DNA of 20,094 nt from Bacilli bacterium (lineage in GTDB: Bacteria > Bacillota_I > Bacilli_A > RF39 > UBA660). The translations under genes were made by a program, and so were the position numbers. Under the pieces are notes generated by a model that searched no databases, was not told where the DNA came from, and saw only the letters and a program-made list of their open reading frames with translations. The stretch lies in NCBI GenBank assembly GCA_017888105.1, contig JAGHGS010000004.1:1-20094 (forward strand). The letters are read 5' to 3'. This document shows, piece by piece, positions 6,959 to 14,498 of this stretch (within the stretch, counting starts at the first letter, position 1; the number at the start of each line of letters is the position of its first letter).

Positions 6959-7649
6959 TTTATATGATTATGGTTTAAAAATTTACCAAGATGATCAATT
7001 ATTTAAATTTTCTTTAGATTCTTTACTGCTCACAGAATTTGTAAAAATTGAAGCAAGTGATAAAAAATTATTAGACATATGTAGTGGAAATGCTCCACTA
7101 CCTTTAATTATTGGAAAAAATAATAACATTGAAATAACTGGAGTGGAAATAGGAAAAGAAATTTTTGATTTAGCAGAGAAAAGTATTAAAGAAAACAAAT
7201 TAACAAATATTCAAATGTTAAATTGTAATGCCAAAGATTTAAAAAATTATTTCCCGGGAAATAATTTTGATATCATAACCTGCAATCCTCCCTTTTTTAA
7301 AGTGGATAAAACATCACTTATAAACACAGAAATAAAAAAAGCAATTGCCAGACATGAAATTACAATTACATTAAAAGAAATATTTGAAATTGTAAAATAT
7401 CTATTAAAAGATAACGGAACTTTCTATTTAGTTCATCGTCCAGAAAGATTAGAAGAAATATTAGCACTTGTAAATATTTACCAACTACATGTCAAAGAAA
7501 TGATTTTTATTTATTCAAACTTAAAGAAAGATGCTATAATGGTATTGTTTAAAATGAAAAAAAACGCCCGTATTGGTGTTAAGATAAAATCGTTTGAAAT
7601 TAATAGACAAACCAAAACATATCAAAATATATTTAAGGAAGTGAAATAA
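6942..7649 (+). CDS. trmN6: tRNA1(Val) (adenine-37-N6)-methyltransferase-like protein (TrmN6/YabB family)
   Basis: This is a SAM-dependent Rossmann methyltransferase of 235 residues. The SAM-binding motif I is LLDICSGNAPLPL (43-55), the acidic motif is GVEIG (67-71), and the catalytic NPPF (115-118) marks amino-group N6-adenine methylation. The N-terminal GLKIYQDDQLFKFSLDSLLLTEF is typical of the YabB/TrmN6 family. ATG 6942 has AGGTGAT four bases upstream; the 17-base overlap with ricT suggests coupling. Its TAA overlaps the pth ATG (TAATG). The codons for N-Y-F-P-G-N-N (102-108) form a perfect Noc-type palindrome. The exact RNA substrate is inferred from the family. Confidence 0.88.
   Translation: MEVLNDLYDYGLKIYQDDQLFKFSLDSLLLTEFVKIEASDKKLLDICSGNAPLPLIIGKNNNIEITGVEIGKEIFDLAEKSIKENKLTNIQMLNCNAKDLKNYFPGNNFDIITCNPPFFKVDKTSLINTEIKKAIARHEITITLKEIFEIVKYLLKDNGTFYLVHRPERLEEILALVNIYQLHVKEMIFIYSNLKKDAIMVLFKMKKNARIGVKIKSFEINRQTKTYQNIFKEVK
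7243..7268. promoter_or_regulatory. Noc-binding-site-like palindrome 3 (in trmN6)
   Basis: This is a perfect 26-bp palindrome centred at 7255/7256. It contains ATTATTTCCCGGGAAATAAT and so the full Noc 14-mer. It is read in a different frame (Y-F-P-G-N-N) from the dnaX copies, so the conservation is at DNA level. Confidence 0.82.
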
Positions 7650-8197
7650 TGAAATTAATAGTTGGACTAGGAAATCCTGGTAAAGAATATGAAAATACTC
7701 GCCATAATATAGGATTTATGGTACTTGACCATTTTGCGAACACAGAAAACTGGAAAAACAAATGGCAAGCTCTTTATACTGAAAAAATAATCAATGGTGA
7801 AAAAGTATTGTTAGTAAAACCAACTACATATATGAATTTATCAGGAAATGCTTTAATAGAATTTGTAAGTTTTTACAAAATAAATTTAGAAGATATTTTA
7901 GTAATACATGATGATCTAGACTTAGCAGTTGGTAAATACCGTCTTAAAATAAATAGTAGCAGTGGTGGACATAATGGCATTAAGTCAATTATTGAACGAT
8001 TAGGAAATAAAAATTTTGCGCGATTAAAAATAGGTATATCAAAAGATAAGAGTATTGATACCAAAGACTATGTTTTAGGAAAATTTAATAAAGAAGAATT
8101 AGAAACATATAAAAAGCTATATTCAACTTTTGATGATATTATTATTTCTTTTATTACTAAGGGTATCGATAAAACGATGAATGATTATAATAGGTGA
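7649..8197 (+). CDS. pth: Peptidyl-tRNA hydrolase
   Basis: Pth releases tRNA from prematurely dropped peptidyl-tRNA. The 182-residue length is close to the family norm. Active-site residues are visible: N9 in GLGNPG, catalytic H19 in TRHNIG, N63 in YMNLSG, D88 in HDDLD, and N109 in GGHNGI. It overlaps the trmN6 stop and ends in TGA, which shows that TGA is a stop in this genome. mfd starts 9 bases later, so the small gene fin (anti-sigmaF), which separates pth and mfd in B. subtilis, is absent. Confidence 0.97.
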   Translation: MKLIVGLGNPGKEYENTRHNIGFMVLDHFANTENWKNKWQALYTEKIINGEKVLLVKPTTYMNLSGNALIEFVSFYKINLEDILVIHDDLDLAVGKYRLKINSSSGGHNGIKSIIERLGNKNFARLKIGISKDKSIDTKDYVLGKFNKEELETYKKLYSTFDDIIISFITKGIDKTMNDYNR

Positions 8198-8205
8198 GTT
8201 AGCAT

Positions 8206-11200
8206 ATGAATTTTTTAGACGAATATTTTAAATATGATAATAATTTAACAATCACCGGGATAACACATGAGTTATCCTATCTTTATGTGTCTAGACTTTT
8301 TGAAAAAAAGAAAAAAAATATCATTGTTTTATTAAGCACGTTATATGAAGCAAACAGTTTCTATTCCGGAATCAATTCTTATGAAAAAAATACCTATCTA
8401 TTTCCAATGGATGATTTTATTACAAGTCAAGCCCTCGCTATTTCACCAGAACTTAAAACAACCAGAATTGACACATTAGAAACACTAAAAAACAAAAAAG
8501 GGATTATTGTAACCAATTTAATGGGTTATCTAAAGTATTTAACCGATCAATCAGTACAAGAAAAAATGAATATCGTCTTAAAAAAAGGTGATGAAATTAA
8601 TAGAGAAAAACTAATTGAAATATTAGATAAACTAGATTATAAGAGAGATACCATTGTTACAACAACAGGTGAATATGCAGTAAGAGGTTTTGTAATAGAT
8701 ATATTTATAACATTAGAAGAACATCCAATTAGAGTAGAATTCTTTGGCAATACAATAGAATCCATTCGTTATTTTGATGAGTCTTCTCAAATGTCAATCA
8801 AAGAAATTGAAGAAATAAAATTAGTAACCAATGGAGAAATAAAAACAGATAAAAAATCAAGTTTACTAGACTATGCCAAAGATGCAATTGTAGTAACAAT
8901 AGATGAAGCTAGAATTAAAGCAAATTATGAAAAATTAGAAGAAGAAATGTTTGAATTTCGTGTAGCCAAAGATTTACCTAAAGACACTAGATTTATGTTT
9001 TCACTAGATGAGATAAATCCAAAGGAAAATATATATATCAATTTCATAGATAATTATACCAAAGGAACAAATACTCTAAATCTAATATCAAAAGAAGTAC
9101 CAAATTTCCATTCGAACTTTGATAAATTAAAAGAACAAACAGAAATCTGGCACAGACAAGGATATAAAATAATATTTTATTTAAGTAAAGAATCTCAAGT
9201 AAAAATTATCAAAGAACTAATTACTGTACCGATTACAATTGAACCGATTTATTTATCTCAAGGTTTTATTGTGGATAAAACAGTAGTAATAAGTGAAAAT
9301 GATATTGAGAAAGTAAATAAAGAGCGAGTGAAATATCGTAACTCTTATAAAATTGGTACGAAAATTAAAGATTTAAATTCTCTAAATAAAGGTGATTATG
9401 TTGTTCATATGGCTCACGGAATTGGTATTTACAACGGAATTAAGACATTAACCAAAAGAGGTTTAGCCAAAGATTATATTGAAATTCTTTATGCCGATAA
9501 TGATAAAGTATACGTTCCAGTAGAAAAAATGAATACAATTTTAAAATATACAAGCAAAGATGGTTTTAAACCCAAAATCAACAAACTAAATTCTACTAGT
9601 TGGGCTAAAACAAAACGAGCAGTTGAAAAGAAAATTAAAGACATATCAGAAGAATTATTAAAATTGTATGCAGAAAGAAAAGCATTAAAGGGAGATGCTT
9701 ATAAAACATATGATATGGAAACCGATTTTGCAAATAGTTTTGAATACACACCAACCAAAGATCAAGACAAAGCCATCAAAGAAATTGATCACGATTTAAA
9801 AGATCAAGTACCTATGGATAGACTATTATGTGGAGATGTTGGCTTTGGAAAAACAGAAGTAGCATTTCGAGCTATGTTTAAAGCTGTATTAAACAATAAG
9901 CAAGTATTCTACTTATGTCCAACAACGATTTTATCAAAACAACAATATACTAGCGCTATAGAAAGATTCAAAGACTATCCTGTGGAAATTGCTCTTTTAA
10001 ATCGATTTACTTCTCAAAAAGAAACAAAAAGAATTTTAGATGGTCTAGAAAAAGGAACAATTGATATTGTCTTTGGAACGCATAGACTTTTAAGTGATGA
10101 TGTAAAATTTAATAAATTAGGATTACTTATTGTCGATGAGGAACAACGATTTGGTGTAACTCACAAAGAAAAGATAAAAAAATTCAAAACGGATGTAAAT
10201 GTTTTAACTTTATCTGCAACACCAATTCCAAGAACCATGAAAATGGCAATGTCTGGATTAAGAGACTTATCGATTATTGATACTCCTCCAGTAAATAGAT
10301 ATCCAATTCAAACTTATGTCTTAGAAGAAAATGATTTAATTATCAAAGATGCGATTTACAAAGAGTTAGCAAGACAAGGACAAGTATTTATTCTTTATAA
10401 CAACATTGATAAACTAGATAGTATTGTTAGTCACATTAAGAGTTTAGTACCAGAAGCAAGAATTATCAGTGCTCATGGTAGAATGAATAAACAAGAATTA
10501 GAAGATGTCATGCAAGATTTCATTGATTTTAAATATGATATTTTAGTATGCACTACAATTATTGAAACAGGAATAGACATACCAAATACAAATACTTTAA
10601 TCATATATAATGCCGATCGTTTTGGTCTTTCCCAATTATATCAAATAAGAGGAAGAGTAGGGCGTTCCAATAAAATCGCTTATGCTTATCTTCTTTATGA
10701 TAAAAGTAAAATGTTAAATGATATAGCCATCAAAAGACTAGATGCAATAAAAGAATTTACGGAACTAGGAAGTGGATATCGTATAGCTATGCGTGATTTA
10801 GCAATACGTGGCGCAGGGGATATCCTAGGTAGTGAACAAGCTGGATTTGTTGATTCAGTAGGTATTAATTTATATATGCAAATGATTGAAGAAGAAATGA
10901 AACGATTAAAAGGTGAAGAAGTTAAAACAGATGAAACAAAAGAATCTCTAGTAGATGTAAGTACTCATATTTCTGATGAATATACAACTGATGATGAAAT
11001 TAAAATTGAAATTCATCAAAAAATTAACGAAGTTGATTCGATGGAAAGCTTAAAGAAAGTAAAAGAAGAACTAGAAGACCGTTTTGGTAAAGTAGATGAA
11101 ACCATGATTATTTATATGTATGAAGAATGGTTTGAAAAATTAGCAAGATCTTTAAATATCACAAGAGTAACACAAACAGAAAGATTTGTAGAAGTAGAAC

Positions 11201-11421
11201 TTCCTGAAGAATTATCAAGCCATATTAAAGCAGATAAACTATTCTTAGAAAGTTATAATATTAATCCAAATTTAAAATTTGCCTACCAAAACAAAAGAAT
11301 TAAAATAACGTTAATGCAAAAACCAAATGATAAGCATTTCCTATATACTTTTGTCCCAGTCTTAGAATTAATCAAAGAAGATTATTTCCCGGGAAATAAT
11401 GAAAAAGCACCAAACTCATAA
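8206..11421 (+). CDS. mfd: Transcription-repair coupling factor
   Basis: Mfd removes RNA polymerase stalled at lesions and recruits UvrA. It has 1071 residues, a little shorter than the usual 1150. The order of domains is typical: a UvrB-like N-terminal part, the RNA-polymerase-interacting domain with GDYVVHMAHGIGIY (396-409), then the SF2/RecG-like motor with Walker A GDVGFGKT (543-550), DEEQ box (644-647), TLSATPIPRT and the QIRGRVGR motif VI, then the TRCF C-terminal domain. The start is ATG 8206 with taggtgag 7 bases upstream, overlapping the pth stop. Codons near the C-terminus (DYFPGNN) form a Noc-type palindrome at 11381-11400. A terminator overlaps the stop. Confidence 0.97.
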   Translation: MNFLDEYFKYDNNLTITGITHELSYLYVSRLFEKKKKNIIVLLSTLYEANSFYSGINSYEKNTYLFPMDDFITSQALAISPELKTTRIDTLETLKNKKGIIVTNLMGYLKYLTDQSVQEKMNIVLKKGDEINREKLIEILDKLDYKRDTIVTTTGEYAVRGFVIDIFITLEEHPIRVEFFGNTIESIRYFDESSQMSIKEIEEIKLVTNGEIKTDKKSSLLDYAKDAIVVTIDEARIKANYEKLEEEMFEFRVAKDLPKDTRFMFSLDEINPKENIYINFIDNYTKGTNTLNLISKEVPNFHSNFDKLKEQTEIWHRQGYKIIFYLSKESQVKIIKELITVPITIEPIYLSQGFIVDKTVVISENDIEKVNKERVKYRNSYKIGTKIKDLNSLNKGDYVVHMAHGIGIYNGIKTLTKRGLAKDYIEILYADNDKVYVPVEKMNTILKYTSKDGFKPKINKLNSTSWAKTKRAVEKKIKDISEELLKLYAERKALKGDAYKTYDMETDFANSFEYTPTKDQDKAIKEIDHDLKDQVPMDRLLCGDVGFGKTEVAFRAMFKAVLNNKQVFYLCPTTILSKQQYTSAIERFKDYPVEIALLNRFTSQKETKRILDGLEKGTIDIVFGTHRLLSDDVKFNKLGLLIVDEEQRFGVTHKEKIKKFKTDVNVLTLSATPIPRTMKMAMSGLRDLSIIDTPPVNRYPIQTYVLEENDLIIKDAIYKELARQGQVFILYNNIDKLDSIVSHIKSLVPEARIISAHGRMNKQELEDVMQDFIDFKYDILVCTTIIETGIDIPNTNTLIIYNADRFGLSQLYQIRGRVGRSNKIAYAYLLYDKSKMLNDIAIKRLDAIKEFTELGSGYRIAMRDLAIRGAGDILGSEQAGFVDSVGINLYMQMIEEEMKRLKGEEVKTDETKESLVDVSTHISDEYTTDDEIKIEIHQKINEVDSMESLKKVKEELEDRFGKVDETMIIYMYEEWFEKLARSLNITRVTQTERFVEVELPEELSSHIKADKLFLESYNINPNLKFAYQNKRIKITLMQKPNDKHFLYTFVPVLELIKEDYFPGNNEKAPNS
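11381..11400. promoter_or_regulatory. Noc-binding-site-like palindrome 4 (3' end of mfd)
   Basis: ATTATTTCCCGGGAAATAAT is a perfect 20-bp palindrome containing the B. subtilis Noc sequence. It sits seven codons before the mfd stop, in a non-conserved tail. Confidence 0.82.
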
Positions 11422-11433
11422 TTTGATGCTTTT
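11403..11433. terminator. Bidirectional terminator at the end of mfd
   Basis: AAAAGCACCAAA pairs with TTTGATGCTTTT with one C/A mismatch and a 7-base loop. T-runs follow on either strand, so it can end mfd on the plus strand and the minus-strand cassette that stops at 11442. Confidence 0.6.
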
Positions 11434-11441
11434 ATAATTAT

Positions 11442-11646
11442 CTAAATTACATAAGGATTAGAAGCAGTACCATTTCCACCAGAAATTGTAACATTAGCAC
11501 GTAAATTAATAGCTGAGCGCACACCATACGCGTTATTCACGTTCGGTGCATCGAGGTTGCCATTCGAATTCACACGGAACACGCCGGCAAAACCGTTGTT
11601 GAAGTTATACGGAGACATACTTATAACAATAGATTAACCAACTTTA
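11442..11646 (-). pseudogene. Cassette 1: fragment of an Asn-rich variable (C-type-lectin-like or DUF6273-like) protein C-terminus
   Basis: Read on the minus strand, an open frame upstream of the stop at 11442-11444 encodes a 58-residue protein from ATG 11618. It includes SPYNFNNGFAGVFRV, then NSNGNLDAPNVNNAYGVR, then a tail INLRANVTISGGNGTASNPYVI. The N-G-N-L...N-V-N...G-V-R pattern and the GGNGT-x-NPYVI tail resemble the end of Firmicute surface proteins with C-type-lectin-like variable domains. No intact gene or good ribosome site is present, and an in-frame TAA precedes the ATG (11634-11636). The stretch 11511-11615 is much richer in G and C than its surroundings, and this stops sharply after GVR. 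It is homologous to cassette 2. A truncated relic, silent cassette or template is possible. Confidence 0.6.
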
Positions 11647-11668
11647 TTATAAAGTTATAACCAAAAAA

Positions 11669-12586
11669 TTACAACTCACTTTTTATTAATTTATAATCTA
11701 GAGGAATAATAGAATCACCTCTAACAAAATTAACAACAAATACATCACTTTCTTTAGTAATAAGTAATCCAATTGTTTTATTGTGAAATGGTTTCTTAAT
11801 TAGTTCATCTACTAAATTCATATAGAATTCTATTTTCAATTTATCTTCTTTTTTTAAACTTCGAAGTTTTAATTCAACGATAACATAACAGTTTAATTCA
11901 ATATTAAATAACAGAATATCAATGTAATAATTATGATTATTTTTAGTTAATTTATATTGATGTCCAACATAAGTGAAGCCATTGCCTAATTGCTTAAAGA
12001 AAAAATCTAAATTTGCAAGAATATTTAACTCTAAATCGTGTTCAGTTTTAACTTCATGACTAACAGGAATAAGAATAGGATTTTTCATATTTGTAGTAAT
12101 TAAATACTTTTTAGGTAGTTCAATTCCAATTTTTTCTGGTTTATCAATCAATCTTTCATAAGAATTAGATTTTATTTCTTTAATTAATTCTCTTTTAGAT
12201 AAATTATTGTTAATACATAGATTGATGTAATAATTTCTTTTATTTTCATCTTTGATTGGCAATAATTCTCGATAGTGAGTCCATGATAATTGGTCCGCCA
12301 CTGGTGGACCTTTTATAGAATAGATATAAAACTGACGCATTGTCTTTAAGTTAGTAATACTATAACTATGGCCATACAATTTTGTTAATTTAATAGACCA
12401 TTTCTTAATAAGTTCATTTCCGTACTTTGCTCTTTCACTTCCACCTTGCGCTTCAACAATAATTTTGCCAACCTGCCAATAAGTTATAACTAAATCATGA
12501 TTTTCTTCAATTTTTCTTACTCTTTTATTAATTTCATTTTTCTTAATTAAATGTTCTATTTCTTCATAATATTGTTGTTCTTTCAC
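11669..12586 (-). CDS. DUF1016/YhcG-like PD-(D/E)XK nuclease domain protein
   Basis: This 305-residue protein has an N-terminal DUF1016 domain (QLSWTHYRELL at 99-109, with the preceding YWQVGKIIVEAQ...RAKYG) and a C-terminal PD-(D/E)XK fold with D223 (YYIDILLF) and E238-L-K240 (VIVELK). The family is widespread in accessory DNA and often sits near restriction or mobile genes; its substrate is not established. The frame opens at TTG 12604, but the predicted transcription start is at about 12602. GTG 12586 has agaaggga six bases upstream and is preferred. It is an insertion, with cassettes on both sides, into the conserved mfd-spoVT order. Its codon use is AT-rich like the host. Confidence 0.87.
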   Translation of the reverse strand: MKEQQYYEEIEHLIKKNEINKRVRKIEENHDLVITYWQVGKIIVEAQGGSERAKYGNELIKKWSIKLTKLYGHSYSITNLKTMRQFYIYSIKGPPVADQLSWTHYRELLPIKDENKRNYYINLCINNNLSKRELIKEIKSNSYERLIDKPEKIGIELPKKYLITTNMKNPILIPVSHEVKTEHDLELNILANLDFFFKQLGNGFTYVGHQYKLTKNNHNYYIDILLFNIELNCYVIVELKLRSLKKEDKLKIEFYMNLVDELIKKPFHNKTIGLLITKESDVFVVNFVRGDSIIPLDYKLIKSEL

Positions 12587-12608
12587 CCAAAATCCCTTCT
12601 GCAATGCT

Positions 12609-12637
12609 TATATAGCATAAATTTTAATGTATGTAAA
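12609..12637 (-). promoter_or_regulatory. SigA-type promoter of the DUF1016 nuclease gene
   Basis: On the minus strand, -35 TTTACA (12637-12632), a 17-base spacer, and -10 TATATA (12614-12609) with an extended TGC just before it. The start at about 12602 gives a leader of roughly 16 bases to GTG 12586. Confidence 0.6.
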
Positions 12638-12705
12638 TATCTATGGATACGAATGGATACAAACTTATTTATTTACGACAAAACCTCTTAAAATAAATGT
12701 AAAGA

Positions 12706-12730
12706 AAAAGAGAGATTGCTCTCTCAAAAA
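12706..12730 (-). terminator. Rho-independent terminator, minus strand
   Basis: On the minus strand, GAGAGA-GCAA-TCTCTC is followed by TTTTT. It would end transcription coming leftward from cassette 2, or insulate the nuclease promoter. The remainder of 12638-12848 shows no gene, only a short direct repeat ATGGATAC at 12643-12660. Confidence 0.6.
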
Positions 12731-12848
12731 TATTGTTTCAATTTTAAATGCAAGCCTTAAAATATCAATATTATCTATTTAGGAAATAATCCATAGGTTA
12801 ATCTTGTATCCTAATGCTTTTATATTTAGTCGTAACCAAATATTAAGT

Positions 12849-12994
12849 TTAAAAGGATATTGGGCGCACACCCGGTTCGGTCCAATTCACGTTGTTGTTG
12901 TTGAGGTTGCCATTCGAATTCACATAGAACACGTTAGCCCAACTGTTATAATTATACAAAGACTTCCCTAAATTCACAGATTAACCTACTTTTA
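12849..12994 (-). pseudogene. Cassette 2: second Asn-rich variable-domain fragment
   Basis: On the minus strand the frame reads VNLGKSLYNYNSWANVFYV, then NSNGNLNNNNVNWTEPGVRP, then I-S-F and TAA at 12849-12851. It shares with cassette 1 the flank GTWGGTTAATCT, the in-frame TAA in that flank (12981-12983), the TAT-AA motif, the core GTGAATTCGAATGGCAACCTC, AACGTGAAT and the end GGTGTGCGC. It differs in codons between these blocks, including four consecutive AAC codons where cassette 1 has GAT-GCA-CCG-AAC. Similarity stops right after GVR(P); cassette 1's conserved tail is missing. A GTG at 12977 with AGGT upstream could start a 43-residue peptide, but a non-coding or silent unit is at least as likely. 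Confidence 0.6.
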
Positions 12995-13043
12995 TTTTAC
13001 ACGAAATAACAAATTCTTTCAATTTTAAATTCAAAATCTTTTT

Positions 13044-13072
13044 GTATATTTTCTCTAATAACGCCAATATTA
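13044..13072 (+). promoter_or_regulatory. Possible SigG promoter of spoVT
   Basis: GTATA (13044-13048) fits the SigG -35 GHATR. After 17 bases, AATATTA (13066-13072) matches the -10 CATXHTA at all but the first base. B. subtilis spoVT is SigG-dependent, which agrees. Confidence 0.45.
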
Positions 13073-13095
13073 ATAGTAGAATGGAGTTGTAAAAT

Positions 13096-13611
13096 TTGAA
13101 GTCTACTGGAGTAGTAAGAAGAATTGATGAATTAGGCCGAATTGTAATACCGAAAGAAATAAGGAGAAATTTAGGAATACGAGATGGAGAAAATATAGAA
13201 ATATTTACAGATAATGATAGTATTATTTTAAAAAAATATTATCGTATGTCTACCAATAGTGATTTAGCAAATAACTTATGTGAACTTATTTATAATACAT
13301 TCAACTATAAAATAATTATAACAGACAGGGAAAAAATACTTTCCCATGCAGGCTTAAATTGTGATTTAAAAAATCATTTACTGAATAGGGAATTTTTAGA
13401 TATGATAGAAGAACGTGAAATTAAAATAAAGGAAAATACTTCACTTACAATAGGTGAATATACATTAAATGGTAATTTTGTTTTTATTCCAATTATTTCT
13501 TTAAATGATAGTATTGGACTAATTATTTTGTACAGTGAAACACCTCTAAAAGATGAAATCTCGATCGGAAAATTAGCCGCAAATATTTTTTCTCACAAAC
13601 TTGATATTTAA
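13096..13611 (+). CDS. spoVT: Stage V sporulation protein T (AbrB-family regulator)
   Basis: SpoVT is a forespore transcription factor that tunes SigG-dependent genes. The 171-residue protein has an N-terminal AbrB swapped-hairpin DNA-binding domain (STGVVRRIDELGRIVIPKEIRRNLGI at 3-28, split as STGVVRRIDELG and RIVIPKEIRRNLGI) and a C-terminal GAF-like domain from about residue 55, as in SpoVT (178 residues in B. subtilis). AbrB itself lacks the GAF part. It starts with TTG at 13096, with GGAG nine bases upstream. In B. subtilis spoVT is directly after mfd; here an accessory segment of about 1.6 kb lies between them. Confidence 0.92.
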   Translation: MKSTGVVRRIDELGRIVIPKEIRRNLGIRDGENIEIFTDNDSIILKKYYRMSTNSDLANNLCELIYNTFNYKIIITDREKILSHAGLNCDLKNHLLNREFLDMIEEREIKIKENTSLTIGEYTLNGNFVFIPIISLNDSIGLIILYSETPLKDEISIGKLAANIFSHKLDI

Positions 13612-13616
13612 ATTTC

Positions 13617-13646
13617 TTGACATTTAAGGCTTGCATATAATATAAT
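13617..13646 (+). promoter_or_regulatory. SigA promoter of the T-box/metG transcript
   Basis: A perfect -35 TTGACA (13617-13622) and perfect -10 TATAAT (13641-13646) are separated by 18 bases. It starts the T-box leader at about 13653, just after the spoVT stop. Confidence 0.8.
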
Positions 13647-13652
13647 GAAGTC

Positions 13653-13860
13653 AATTAAATGTTGAAGGAATGAGTACATATTATCTTTAATATAGAAAGT
13701 TTATGGTTGATGGAAATAAACATAAAGTAGTATGGAAGATGACTCTGGAGTTTAAACGGTTACTCACCGTTATACGAGTAAAGAGCATGAATAAAATCAT
13801 GAATTAAGGTGGTACCGCGGGTAATACTCGTCCTTAGTTTATGGTTTTTTATTTGTTTTA
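13653..13860 (+). promoter_or_regulatory. T-box leader, probable methionine specifier, controlling HAD-metG
   Basis: The conserved T-box motif AAGGTGGTACCGCGG is at 13806-13820. Upstream is a Stem I candidate: GAGT (about 13671) pairs with ACTC (13742-13745). An AGTA and GAA pair fits the S-turn of the specifier loop, and ATG at 13739-13741 lies in the loop, matching metG downstream. A stem-loop AACGGT/ACCGTT is at 13755-13771. The antiterminator can form by AAGG (13806-13809) pairing with CCTT (13832-13835) around the T-box bulge. No normal terminator with a complement to CTCGTCCTT follows, although a T6 run is at 13845-13850. Uncharged tRNA-Met would activate the downstream genes; the mode (transcriptional or translational) is unclear. 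Confidence 0.85.
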
Positions 13861-13871
13861 AAGGAGGATGT

Positions 13872-14483
13872 ATGTTAAAAAGAATTATATTTGACTTAGA
13901 TAATACTTTGATTCCTTGGAAAGAAAAATATAATGAAGCAGCCAAAAAAGCGTTGGAAGAATGCCATATTGTCATAGATGATAAAACACTTTCTAAATTA
14001 AGAAAATCCTATCAAGATAATTTAACAAATGTCACAATTGAAGACATGACAAATTATTTTAACAAATTATATAATCAAAATGTTGATAACTCCTTAATTA
14101 AATGCTGGTTAAAACATTTAAGTGATATGAGTGAGATAGATGAAGAATTAATATCATTAATCTCTTATTTACAACAAAAATATGAATTAGTAGTATTAAC
14201 AAATTGGTTTTATATTTCTCAGTATCATCGTCTAAAAAAGGCCAAACTTGCGGATTATTTTAAAGAAATTATAGGTGGAGAAGAAGTAATGAAGCCAAAT
14301 AAAAAAGCCTTTATAAAAGCTATGGGAGGACACCTCCCAGAAGAATGCTTAATGGTTGGCGATAATTATTTAATAGATATATTACCTGCTAAAGAACTAG
14401 GGATGTCCACTTATTTAATTAGTGAAGAAAAAAAGCTAATGCCAACAATCAAAAATATATATGAATTAAAGGGTATTTTATAG
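13872..14483 (+). CDS. HAD-superfamily hydrolase (subfamily IA-like)
   Basis: This is a 203-residue haloacid-dehalogenase-type phosphatase. Motif I is D8-L-D10-N-T, motif II is VVLTNW, the motif III lysine is in MKPNKKAF, and motif IV is MVGDNYLIDI. The cap between motifs I and II is helical, as in subfamily I. ATG 13872 follows AAAGGAGG with a 4-base gap; the frame is open further upstream, but that part is T-box leader. It lies between the Met T-box and metG, so it is co-regulated with methionyl-tRNA synthesis. The substrate cannot be inferred. Confidence 0.88.
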   Translation: MLKRIIFDLDNTLIPWKEKYNEAAKKALEECHIVIDDKTLSKLRKSYQDNLTNVTIEDMTNYFNKLYNQNVDNSLIKCWLKHLSDMSEIDEELISLISYLQQKYELVVLTNWFYISQYHRLKKAKLADYFKEIIGGEEVMKPNKKAFIKAMGGHLPEECLMVGDNYLIDILPAKELGMSTYLISEEKKLMPTIKNIYELKGIL

Positions 14484-14498
14484 AAAGAAGGAAAAAAA

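Noticed and set aside
12292..12311. Near-palindrome GGTCCGCCACTGGTGGACC in the nuclease gene
   Set aside because: A single imperfect copy within the conserved QLSW-coding region; no repeat partner or regulatory context.
13328..13345. GGGAAA...TTTCCC inverted repeat inside spoVT as a fifth Noc site
   Set aside because: The orientation and spacing differ from ATTTCCCGGGAAAT; it is not the same motif.
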